Source: Amoebophrya sp. A120 (taxonomy: Eukaryota; Sar; Dinophyceae; Syndiniales; Amoebophryaceae). Taken from it: 64,000 nucleotides of DNA. The position numbers and the translations under genes were made by a program. Location of the stretch: the NCBI GenBank assembly GCA_905178155.1, contig CAJINV010000005.1, forward strand, positions 4,446,918 through 4,510,917, read 5' to 3'. The stretch's first letter is position 1; each line of letters starts with the position of its first letter. Positions 12,701 through 22,667 of this stretch are shown piece by piece. The notes beneath the pieces were generated by a model. That model saw only the letters and a list, made by a program, of their open reading frames with translations. It was not told the origin of the DNA and did no database searches.

Positions 12701-13509
12701 TCCATCCAGTTGATCGAAAATACGAGTCCGTCTGATGATGGTAGACGGGAAGTCAAAACAAATCATCGATTGGGAGATGTTGTTTTTGACGAGAACAAGT
12801 CCTCGTCTCCTCGCAGTGCGGTTCTGCTCACCGCGGGCGCTGACCGCCGGGTGTCGGTTTGGTCGGCGGAAACGCTGGAGCGGCTGTGTGAGTTAGACCT
12901 TTACGATCACACGATAGGCTGCTGGCTTACGATGCTGAAAACTGCCCCGCCCCCAGAACTGGCAAAGATTTCTGATGCAAAGGTTCCAGATGCTGGAAGA
13001 TCTTCGTCCTGCATGAGAGGACTACGATGCTTCCTGATTTAGATTTTAGGCGTGAAGCATATAACCTCTTACACGACAAGCCTCGCTGTTGGTGGGCCTG
13101 CTGTTTGCAACACAAATTTTTCTATACGGGTCTGCATCGAGGATTGAAATGAATGTTCAGGAAGGTGGAAAAAATGCGAATGTCAATGTTTCCGTCAGGA
13201 AGCAGCAGCGCTGCGATCATAATCATATCATCATGCGTAAAAATAAAAATGCTTTCAAGTTCTTCTTCTTGAAGTTCTTTGGTAGGGCCGCTTTTCATGT
13301 TGATGCGGATGCCGCTCTCCACGGTGGACTCCTGCGACGAAAAGACAGCGGTGCGGGAAGTCATCGCGGAGGCTCACCGATTGGAGCGACTGATGATTGC
13401 ATCAGAAGGCGTCGCCTTGCTGGACAAGGTTGGGTGCAACTAGGTCGACCTCTTGTTCAAAGGGGAGCTGCCAGCCTCGTCTCTCGGCTACATCAAAAAC
13501 CTCCGGTGA
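6799..13509 (+). CDS. Large WD40-repeat protein with EF-hand-like N-terminus (WDR49/WDR64-like)
   Basis: The ATG at 6799 opens a first exon of nearly 1,200 codons, followed by at least three more coding blocks. About residues 150-300 hold two helix-rich stretches resembling degenerate EF-hands (one around ECLSWDEFLDFLVEHGG). Beyond are many WD40 blades, for example DGSIVFFDG, GFMDGTVAIFDTQNG, GGFDNRLLVWNPFTG, ANTGNRIRTWNAASG, SVGADKALMIHD, GGSDRVIHLRNY, SGDSEGNVMLWRLD, GDESGALRCWDL and AGADRRVSVWSAETL. They likely build two or more propellers. Long Ser/Gly/Ala-rich loops separate blades. Architecture recalls WDR49/WDR64-type ciliary proteins, which is inference. Introners at 10317-10525, about 11943-12200 and about 12926-13304 interrupt it. 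The end is unsure: an in-frame TAG at 13441-13443 lies inside a 15-nt GT...AG segment, and the same frame continues plausibly to the TGA at 13507-13509. Confidence 0.75.
10317..10525 (+). mobile_element. Introner, group A, in WD40 gene
   Basis: The element is 209 bp, begins TATGCAAG and ends TTGGATA, between exact duplications CTGCA (10312-10316 and 10526-10530). Inverted ends are CAAGAAAAAAACTGTGT and ACACAGTTTTTTTCTTG. Excision joins ISQLH to WCGKHQ, completing a WD40 blade. Confidence 0.9.
11943..12200 (+). mobile_element. Probable degenerate introner, group A, in WD40 gene
   Basis: The two coding blocks around this stretch need an intron between them. Left end TACCAGAAAAAACAG and right end GTGTTTTTCTGTA are weakly complementary, as in group A. 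No clean 5-bp duplication is visible, so the boundaries are approximate and the element is probably old or altered. Confidence 0.45.
12926..13304 (+). mobile_element. Probable introner, group D, in WD40 gene
   Basis: The left part carries GCTGAAAACTGCCCCGCCCC and the right part GGTAGGGCCGCTTTTCAT, an eroded version of the group D ends. The duplication is unclear (TGCTGG versus TGCGG). Joining around GCW to MPLSTVDS keeps the frame open. The stretch between also has the interior words typical of introners (ATACAAATTTT-like, GCATGAGA). Confidence 0.5.
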
Positions 13510-14870
13510 TCTTCCACCAACATTAAGCTGGTACGTGCAGCGCCCTTGTCGTCTTTGCGGAGGATTCGCTCTTGTATGTGCCTACTCAGTGCTCCGCTGT
13601 GCTTTTCGCATAAAAATGCGTGTGTCAGTTTCGAAACCGCTATCGCAAACGCAACCAGTGCGCCCTGCGAATTTGAGTCTTCATTCCTATCAATGTACCA
13701 ACCTGAAGTTGTAGTAGAAGTAGTAGCAAAAGTAGTGAATAAGTATATGTTTCTGTCATGAACCATGTTTGAGTTTTTATGCTTTTCGTTTCCACAGACG
13801 ACGCAATAATGTTTCTCTGCCACAGTTTCATACATCCTGACCGCAAAAGTAAGAACAGTGCAGCAATAGTTACTGTACGAGAATCGAATAGCTTCGCCCG
13901 CTCGGCGTGACAGCGCAAACTTGCGCTAGAATGGGTAGTAGGGTTAGTGGGGGTGGTGGGTGAGGAAGCAAGGAAGGCGGTTCACTCCTGGGGGGAGGGA
14001 GACCGGCCCCAACCCGTCCCGCAGGAACGCGGAGCCGCTTGCGCGAACTTTTTTCGCAGAGGCGCAGTGGTACTCGGTAGGGAACACACGCGAAGCCTTC
14101 GTTGGGGGATGGCGCCGCAGTTTCCCGGTCGTGGGGAAGACCGCCGCAAGCCCCCCCCCTGTTTGCGCGATTCTGTCCCTGCGTACGTATTGAGGGTCCG
14201 ACTTCGTACTTTTCCTGCGTACACATCAGAACCACCCAGACAGTAGAGGTCGCGTCTGCAGCAATGAAGGAACTAAAATCGCCCTCTCCTGCTGCCACGA
14301 AGAAACTTCTTAGCCCTCTATTGCGCAATACCCCGCGCAGGATAGACGATGGCGATGATGATGATGATGATAAGACGATGATAAAAAAGCAAACGATCGA
14401 TTAGAAAAGAAGATACGCATCCAAGGCTGTTAGAGGTTCAAGTTGCGCGGCCGGCCACGCAGTCATGCTGGCTAGCCGGCATGCGAGATCTGCAGTAGGC
14501 CAGGCCCAGGAGCAAGAAACGATGATCAAAAAGCTACGCCGGGCACGTATGCCACAGGCGGGGGCGCGGGCAGGTTGCTTCGCCCTCGCGCTGGCGAACC
14601 CCTAGGGGCCTTGCTGCGGTTCATACTTACAATCGCCCCACCCTCTCATATCCACAATTCATCCCCGAACAGCGACGGTCTAGCTTTTGCTTTTCTTTTT
14701 ACCACTGCAACCATTTACATTCATTTAGAGAAAGCCTAGCTTTTGCCCATTGCTATACGAAGCTCTGTCGTTGTGTAGTTGGCGCCATCGCTCCTTTTGG
14801 TAAGTCTGCATCATTGGCGCGCCGTCTTCTCCTGCAAGTGCAGCCGCGCATCTAGTAGTAGAAGCCTTAT
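13510..14870. other. Intergenic region
   Basis: No convincing gene is seen. From about 13930 to 14110 lies a GC-rich block with CCCC/GGGG runs. At 14347-14390 there is a short GAT microsatellite. The rest holds nothing that can be named. Confidence 0.45.
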
Positions 14871-15296
14871 TTGAAACATTCTCCACTCCGCAACCAATGT
14901 CGAAGCCTGATTTCCCAAATCACGCACCCGGATGAGAAGGGGCGGAAGGTGGATTTAATTCGGGGCGCCATGTACCACCGGCGCACGGGTTCGGAGAGAG
15001 AGGGGCGCGCCGACGGCGCAAACCGTGCGGAATACATCTGGGTCGGGGACTCGAAGGCCGCTAGCGGCCACGTTGTTTGCTGGTTCTTCACGTCGCAGGA
15101 ACCAAAGGGACAAAAGGAGCCCGGCAGTGCTATGCTTGCGGGCGAAGATTGGTGGCTGATATCATGGCGCCCGGGGAAGTACATCATGGACCTGGACTAC
15201 CGAGCCTCGGAGAATTTTATAGACGTGGCGGATCGCGCTTTCCGCGAGTTGCGGCCTGACGTGACTCTGCGGCCGAACTATTTCAGAAATATCTAA
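14871..15296 (+). CDS. Hypothetical protein, probably a 3' exon or fragment
   Basis: The frame is open here and has coding-like composition, ending at 15296 with a Trp/Tyr-rich stretch (EDWWLISWRPGKYIMDLDYR) and a charged C-terminus. The first in-frame ATG is at 14970, and the open frame begins upstream without an ATG, so this looks like the last exon of a spliced gene or a gene fragment. No family is recognised. No introner is seen next to it. Confidence 0.35.
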   Translation: MKHSPLRNQCRSLISQITHPDEKGRKVDLIRGAMYHRRTGSEREGRADGANRAEYIWVGDSKAASGHVVCWFFTSQEPKGQKEPGSAMLAGEDWWLISWRPGKYIMDLDYRASENFIDVADRAFRELRPDVTLRPNYFRNI

Positions 15297-15870
15297 GGAC
15301 AGGGCGCCGAGCTAGAGGCTGTAGAAGAGAGCGAGTTTTTGGGAAGTCTCCGCGGCTAGGTTGTCACTCTGTGTCTGTGTTTTCAATTTCAAGACCCAAA
15401 CCCCAACGCTGATTTTCGATTGCAGTACATTTGTCAAGCGGCACGCTAGCAGCCCCGTGCGCGTGGCCCTCTTGCGCATGTTGAGGAAACGCCGCGCGCA
15501 TCGAAAGAATGTTTTTCCCTGTGGCTGGAGCTCGAGCGTGTGTTGCGCCACTGTTGTGCATGTGGTGTCATTAGAACGAAGTGGACGCGTTGGCGTCTGT
15601 AGCCAATGTTGCCTCCTACGTAGGAAGCTGCTTGTCGATGGGTAGTTGAAATGTGGCGCCTCGATCGGTCTACTTTCGTCTTCCGCTCGGCTTCTTCTTT
15701 GCGTTAGGGCGCTGCCACGCGCCACTTGTCGGTCCCTCGGTCGTCGCTTGCGCGGAAAAAAGTCAGGCCGTTCGTGTTTTGGAAGCTGAAAAACAAAAAT
15801 GAAGCACGGCCCCCGCCTCGCCTTTGAGGAAATGGCGCACGGTGCAGCTTGCTCTTCGCCGCTATCTTCT
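15297..15870. other. Intergenic stretch
   Basis: Several short open frames occur on both strands, none with recognisable content. Nothing else can be supported. Confidence 0.4.
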
Positions 15871-16600
15871 CGGATAGGAATGATGGCGATGATGATGAAG
15901 ATGATGATTGAAGAGTCGCGGCTATCTCATGAATGACGACGATGATGGTGATTATTATCCCCGCCCCACGTACATGATGACCATGATGATCAATATGATG
16001 ATGATGGTGATGAAGTGCGGGGGGCCCTCGCCCCCCCCCGCGCCCCCCCCGCCCATTCGATATGATGACGGTGATGCATCCATCGCGATTTTCAGTGCAG
16101 AATATGACTCTAAGACTGCGATGAAGATTTCACGATTGAAATAGTGATGGTATGAAAGTGTTTATAATTTTTTCAAGATGGAGATTATGGATGAGATTGA
16201 GATGAAGGCTCTGAGATCGAGATAAGTGCGGGGGGCCCTCGCCCCCCCCCGCACCCCCCCCGCCCATTCGATATGATGATGGTGATGCATTGCGATTTTC
16301 AGTGCAGAGCATGACTTTAAGACTGCGATGAAGATTTTACGATTGGAATAGTGATGGCATGAAAGTGTGTATAATTTTTCCAAGATGGAGATTATGAATG
16401 GGATTGAGATGAAGGCTCTGCGATCGAGATATTGTGTCTGAGATCGAAGATTATGACTTTCGAAAAGGATTTACGACTTTAAGATCGCGATAAGGATTCG
16501 GAGATCGAGATGATGGATTGTGATTTTCTAAATGAGATTATGACTTGAAGATCGAGATAGTGGCTCGGTGAATGAGATGATGACTGTAAGATTGATGATT
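15871..16600. repeat. GAT/ATG-rich simple and tandem repeat region
   Basis: This stretch is dominated by GATGATGATG-type microsatellite and its decayed forms (GAGATTATGA, GATCGAGATA). It contains two tandem copies of a unit of about 210 bp (about 16012-16223 and 16224-16432). Each copy starts with AAGTGCGGGGGGCCCTCG, followed by C-rich runs and CATTCGATATGATG. The copies differ by scattered substitutions. Confidence 0.8.
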
Positions 16601-16689
16601 CTCAGATCAAGATTGAATTTTGTGAACTCTGTGAATTCTGTGAATTTTGTGAACTCTCGTGAACTATGTATGATGTGTGACGAAGAAGA

Positions 16690-16806
16690 ACTCAAAAGGT
16701 TTAGTGAACTCAAAAGGTGCACTGAACTCAAAAGATGCACTGAACTCAAAAGGTGCACTGAACTCAAAAGGTGCACTGAACTCAAGAGATGCACTGAACT
16801 CTTTTG
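16690..16806. repeat. 18-bp tandem repeat
   Basis: The word TGAACTCAAAAGGTGCAC (18 bp) and variants with AGATGCAC or GGTTTAG repeat about six times head to tail. An earlier block at 16618-16665 repeats GTGAACTCTGTGAATTCT-like words. The array stays open in one frame (ELKRCT repeated) because 18 is a multiple of three; this is not evidence for coding. Confidence 0.85.
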
Positions 16807-17262
16807 AATTTTTGTTAAAGTTGTAGATATGACTATCAATTTTACAAGTGAACGAACCCTCTATGTGTGGACGCAGTCCTTCAGTGTGACTTTGGCATGC
16901 TGCATTTGCGTCACCCCGCAGACTCGTTATTTGACCTGCCTGCCCCGTTTTCCCTGAAACGCACAGAGGCTTTTCATTCGAGAAGAGTCGTAGCAAGAGG
17001 GCGCTATTTTTCGGTCACAAGTGAAAGCTAGTTGTCCACGAGGGAACAAGGCGCGAGTTTGTACATAGTAATGCCAAGAATTGCGTGCAGACTTTTACTT
17101 TCGTGGTCGAAATCTGTGGTAATTGCGGCACTGTTTTTCGTCCCGGCTCCGACCATTCGTTGTGTTGGTTCGAAGCGATGTGGTTTCTGTGTGTGCGTTG
17201 CTAGTGGAAATTTAAATTGCAGCTTCTTGTTCTCGTCCGCGCTGTTGAGTCCTTACACCAAT

Positions 17263-20200
17263 ATGAATCCTGAAGAAGAGGCGGAGACAGAGTTCCACTC
17301 TGCTTCTAGTGGAGAGGATCATGAGCATGAGTACAATTTTGGAGAAGAAAGGGAACAAACCCCTGCACAAAAGGATCCACGCTCTGTCTCAAATGCGCGA
17401 TCGCAACAACAAGAGCCCGCGGTGGCTTTTGCTGGAGTGGTGGCCGGAGGGGGTGGATTCGAGGAGCAACAACTCGGCAGCGGCAATCATGGCAAGGTGG
17501 GTTCTAGCGCCAGACCTGGTGGTGCATCGCTTTCGTACAGCTTCAAAAGGCGCCGCGCGGGCGCGGATGCGACACAGGAGGGCATGTCCTGTTGCAATTT
17601 CGTGCGCCGCAGCGGCGGTCGCGCCGACTCCTCGAAGTTTCTTGCGAACCCGGGGGAGATGCCAAGCCAACCGCAATCTTTTCGCTACGGCCCCACGATA
17701 GTCAGCGCGTGGGAGCAGCAGCAGTGCAAAGCATCGTCGACGAGCAGGCCGGCGCACTCGTCGGTGGACCCGGAACAGAACAACGACCGTACCCATGGTG
17801 AAGATGAAGCCACTAGCCGCACTCCTGCTGGGATCTTAGAGGACAGGAGAATAGATACACGACCGCTCGGAGGAGCAGCTACCGGCTTGCCCGCCGCAGC
17901 AGCGCAAGACAATGGAGCAACTTCATCAACTCTTCCCGCTGCCGCACCTCGGTCGCAGGATCATGAGGGCAAAAGCCAAGGCACAGGAGGCAGCGATGCG
18001 CGAGAATTACTGCTAGCGCCACAGAATCGCGCCCGACCACTAACTGCTGCAGTGTCCACGTCTCCAACCTCGTCAGAGGGGCGAGGCCACCACTATGCAG
18101 ATGCTGCAGCGAAGGGGTCAGTTACGTTTGGCGGCATGTCGGCTGTCTCGCCGTTGCACCGTAATTGTGCCGACCTCAGCAGCGAAGATGCTCTTGATCA
18201 TACCGATCGCACCGGGGACGGTGGGGGCACGAGGAATATTAACAACATGTATCCACAAGAAGCAGATCCGACCACGTCGGCAAGAACATCAAAGGGTTTT
18301 GAAGGCGAGGGTGCCCAGGCTAGGAAAAACAAGAAGAAAAAAACCCGAAGCAAGAAATACACTGTGAACTACTCGGAACATCACCCGGAGGCAGAGGAGG
18401 ACGTCGCGATGCAGGTTTTTGGTACAGTGTTCTCGCTGAAGAAGCCCCGCGACTAGCTAGCTAAGGGCGCACCTATTTTGGCGCCCCGGTCCCAATGGCT
18501 GGCCCGGAATGCGGTTCACTGGCCTTTTGTTTCCTGGCCCCATCTGAGAACATGAAGCAGCGAATACAGATGGAAGGGGACTCGGTCACAAGAGTGGCAA
18601 ACCGCCTCCGGGTGAACATTGGCAGGGTTTTGGTAGCCCTGTAGCACGAGTGTTTCGCTATCAGGCATGCGCGGCTTGACTTGTAGGCGAGATATGTTCT
18701 CAGACAGCCACGGAGCAGCCTGCGCCCGCAGGTTCCCTGAAATTCAATCACGGACGTGGGGCCAGCTTCTTTTGCGTGGTGTGCAAACTTGACGCAGAGC
18801 CTCTAGCTGAAGGCTCGCGCTTTCGCGTGTTTGCTTTCAGTCGAGGTGTTACACATTTGGAAAAAAAACGGCAATCTCTTGCGCAAAATCACCCAGCATT
18901 TTGGCCCTCCCTTGTGGGCTGGCCAAAGTTACACTTTTTGGTGTGTAACACGGTAGTTTTTTTGCGAACCCCGACGGCATTCTGCGACTTACTGTGTTAC
19001 ACATTTCAAAAAGTATCAAGATTCCGCTTGGGGAGAAAAGTGTCGAAGTTGGTTTCCGCCCGGTGAAAAAAGTGTTACACATGGAAAAAAAAGTGATACA
19101 GTTGCTATTTTTTCTGGCCTTGCTTTGACCCCTCAAAAAAATGCAGTGTGTATCACTTTTTTTTGCAATCCGGGTGGAAGGTTGGCTTTCGGGACAGGGC
19201 GTCGATTTGGCCAGGAAAGGGCAAACTACGTAGAGCCATCATGACAGACCACGATGGGTAGGAAAAGGCTGGCACTGCAAACGCGCCCGCTCGTCGCGTC
19301 AAATGCCAGCGAGCGCTGTTCTGCACTTTTCGCTCCCGCGCGTGTCGCCGTTGCGCAAGTCGGCCTGGAGGCGTCAAAAACGGTCGCTGTGGTTCGTCAG
19401 GTTTGCGACTAAGTGAAACAGCAGGCCTTGTCCCTCACATTGTCGAAAGCATCGCTTTGACCTTGGCCCGCTCTATTGTTTCGCTGAGACATTCTGCCGC
19501 CGCCCGGTCTATCAGTCACTGTAGTTCTCAATCAGGTCCGCGACATGTAGCAGCTTGCCTTCTTAGCTATTCCAGTGAACTGAAGCAGCCGCAGCTACGT
19601 GGAGGCCTCCTTTTTGCCTGACACGAAAATGAAAACGCATTAGGCACGACAGGTAGCCGCGGCTCGAAAAAAGTTCTAGCCTGCCCTTGAAGAAATACGC
19701 TATTTTCGATGTCGTGTGTAACTGTAACACTTTTCTCCTTCGATAATGCAGGTTTTTGGTACAGTGTTCTCGCTGAAGAAGCCCCGCGACGTGGTCGCTG
19801 GCGCGTCAAGTGGTGTGAAAACGATTTCAAGGGGCGCGGCGCTGGGTTTTGGTTCGCTATTCGGGTCCCCGGTCGTCGGGTTCCGCAACCACGGGTTGCT
19901 GGGGCTGCTGAAGGGGTTGGGCGTCGGCTTGGTTGGTTTTGCCGCCGCCACCACGGCGGGGGTGCTGGTCGGCGGGTTCCAGATGGTGCGAGGCGCGTGC
20001 AACACTCCTGCGGCCGTCGTGCTGCGCTTCAGCGGCCGGCATTGGAACCGGGACGAATTGGAGTGGGAGCACTTCTCGCTGCATAGCGAGCGCAAGCGCA
20101 TCCAGAAGCAGCGCCTCAAGCTGTTTCCGGAGGACCGACGGAGGCTACTGAAGCAGGCACGAGAGGAGCGGAAGCGGTCGCTGTCCAAAGAACGCGATAT

Positions 20201-22667
20201 ATTAAGGTATGCGAAGAAAGACCAAACGGGCGTCGAAGCGACACAAAAGGATCATGTGGCCCGAGCGGGGCCGGCACATCACCAAGATTTCGCTGATATC
20301 ACGGATGACTCGAGCTCGTCGCTCGAGTCCTCCAGCTCGGGGTCTTCCGCCGGGGGTGAGCAAGACGATTCCGGGAGCAGCGACCCCGAGTCCCAGTCCA
20401 GTAGCAGTCAGCACTTGTCCGCTACGACGGGAGCGGCGGGACCGGAGCCCCCGGCGGGGACGAGGAGGAAATCCTGGAGCGGGCGCGAGCAAACTTCTTC
20501 GAAGACCAGCACCAGCAGCACGCAGGCAAACCGGGCGCGCAGTGGCCGCACGCTATACGACCTGCTGGATCTGGATCCCGACACCGCCACAACAACCAGC
20601 ATCCGCAAGGCTTACTACAAGAAATCGCTGCTGTACCACCCAGACAAGTTGCGCAGCCGCGCGGAAGATTCCAGTAACAATTCATCCGTGGTGCCGCAAG
20701 CACAACATCAAGTAGAACGACAAGGACAAGAACTGCTGCAGCGTGGTGCAGGCGGTGCTGTGGGAGGCGAGCCAACTACTTCCACTAGTACGTCGTTTCC
20801 GCGGCCTCCCGTTGCACCACAGATCATGATCAAGGAGGCGACTGCTGCTTCGTCATCTGGCTCCTCGGCGTCCAGTAAGTTTCATGAGATCACGCGCGCG
20901 TATCAGGTTTTGGGCGACCCCCAGCGCAGGCAGGTGTACGACGAATCGTTGCGCGTGGAATCACACCGGAAGCTGTACCTGGGGGAGCGCTTGTTCGACT
21001 TCGAAAAGGAATCCACAACCTCCTCCCGGGGCCGGAGTAGCACCTGCAGTAGCGGGCTAAAATTCGACTTGCCGGAGATCGATCCTGGGCTGTTTTTCGC
21101 CGTCCTGTTCGGCTCGCAGCACTTCGAGCCCTACGTGGGGAAGCTGCACCTGGCGCAATTTGCGGAGGCGGAGCAGGAACTTGCGAACAGTCGGATGGCG
21201 CGACACCAGGAACGGGCCAACCCGGTGGCCTGGCCGGCCGTGCGGCTGCGGAAGTTGCAGAAGCGCATGCAGTTTTACCAGCGGAAAAGGGAGTGCGATT
21301 GCTGTTCCTTTTTCGCGGAAACCCTGTTGAAACCCTACACGGTTGGTGTGGCCGCGGAGGTCAACAGCGAAGTAGTATCGCCAGCAAACGCGGGAACGGG
21401 TGTCACTGCCACGCCGACTTCGGGATCGTCGCGACGTCTGGAGACACTGGAAGAGTTTGACGCACGGCTCGCGAAGGAGGCCCAGCGGTTGCTGGCCGAG
21501 GCCGCAAACGGGCGCGAGATGCTGAAGGCGATAGGGTGGGTGTACCGCAACCAGGGCGAGCAGTTTGCGAACCGCGGGAACTTCTGGAGTCGCTTTCAGG
21601 ACCGCCGGCAGCGCGTACGCACCCGCATGCGTGCGATGACGACGGTCTTGCGATCGCAGGTCGGAGCTCTCCGAGGCGACGACCGTGTGACAAATAAAGG
21701 AGGTGCCACATCGACCAGTTCCGGTCAGCAGCCGGTGGCTGCGTTCAGAGACGGGCAGCAGACCGGCTCAGGTACTAGCGCCACGGGTCGGGAAATGAGT
21801 CCTGGTGCGGCAACTACTCGCACTGCCGGAGCCTTGGTGAGAGTGGTGAACCCGAGTGCGCCATATCATTTGTCGGTTGGAAAGGTGGTTGGGGTTCTTG
21901 CCTCCACGGGAGAAGGACTTTCGTCGAGGAGGAGCTTATCGGGGCAAAGCAGTGTGCGCGGAAGCGGAAGTGCCACGTCTTCTGGTAGTACGCTGGATGC
22001 TGGCACGCAAAACACAGCACTGGTGCGGGTGGATATGACTTCGTTCGAGGTTGAGGAGCCTGAGGGAAATCTCGTGCTGCTGTCTGATGAGGAGCGCGAG
22101 GCAGCGCAGGCGGAAAAGGAGGGTAGCTTTTTTCTGGACGCGTTGTGGGAGGTCACGTTGGTCGACGTGCAGCAGACCTCCCGGCGTGTTTGCCGCAAGC
22201 TCTGCCAGGACAGGTCCGCGACGCCACAGGAGCGACTGCGGCGCATCGAGGCCATTCATCGCTTGGGTGAAATTTTTCTCAAGGCCGCCTCCTCCTCTTC
22301 GCCACTCAGTTCCATGCAGGAGACCACACCTGAACTACACCAAGCTATTAACAGGAGTAAGCTGCTGCCGCCAGGAGCCGCAGAGGATATTCAAACCGGT
22401 ATTACGTTTTCGACAAAGGTGCTGACCGAGGACAGGGCGAATTCATCCCGGCCATATCAATCCCTGACAGGAGCGGCCAGAGGGGGTCGGGGTCCGCCTT
22501 TGGCGGCGGCGGCAGCAGCTTCCTCGAAAAATCCCGCGACGCATAATTATTCCGACGGCGACGCCGGCCACGAAACGGATGAGCAGCGACGTCGGCGACT
22601 AGACGCCGCTCTTTCGCTCCTAGTGCGACAGCACGAGGAAAGTTTGGGACTTTCTTCAGCATTGTAA
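17263..22667 (+). CDS. J-domain (DnaJ/HSP40) protein with DnaJ-X-like region
   Basis: This is a co-chaperone-like protein. Start choices are the ATG at 17071, preceding a hydrophobic leader, or 17263. Exon 1 is a low-complexity Ser/Gly/Ala/Glu region ending with a basic KKKKTRSKK run. Exon 2 (from 19746) has a Gly/Val/Leu-rich hydrophobic stretch (GLLGLLKGLGVGLVGFAAA), a basic coiled region, then a J domain: LYDLLDLDP, AYYKKSLLYHPDK with the HPD tripeptide, a 60-residue insertion, then FHEITRAYQVLGDPQRRQVYD. After it comes FFAVLFGSQHFEPYVGKL, the pattern of the DnaJ-X C-terminal domain, and a helical tail. The gene is split by the 1,292-bp insertion at 18454-19745 with 45-bp repeats; removing it with one repeat copy gives KKPRD-VVAGAS in frame. 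The client is unknown. Confidence 0.75.
18409..18453 (+). repeat. 45-bp direct repeat, left copy
   Basis: This copy is identical to 19746-19790. It codes for MQVFGTVFSLKKPRD in both copies. In the left copy the frame then meets a TAG at once; in the right copy it continues into the J-domain exon. Confidence 0.95.
18454..19745 (+). mobile_element. 1,292-bp insertion (intron-like) in J-domain gene
   Basis: The insertion lies between two exact 45-bp copies of coding sequence. It starts TAGCTAGCTAAG and ends CCTTCGATA, so its right end matches the GATA end of the introners, while the left end is only TA. No protein is coded. It carries several copies of the palindromic word GTGTTACAC/GTGTAACAC (18846, 18942, 18994, 19072) next to A-runs. 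It may be a large introner, an insertion with a repair-generated duplication, or a local duplication with filler DNA. Confidence 0.65.
19746..19790 (+). repeat. 45-bp direct repeat, right copy
   Basis: This copy is identical to 18409-18453. It is preceded immediately by GATA and followed by the continuing J-domain coding frame. Confidence 0.95.

Noticed and set aside
15871-16830. CRISPR array
   Set aside because: Repeats are head-to-tail without unique spacers, and the genome is eukaryotic.
16528-16839. Minus-strand frame of repeated HLLSSV
   Set aside because: It is a by-product of the 18-bp tandem repeat being a multiple of three.
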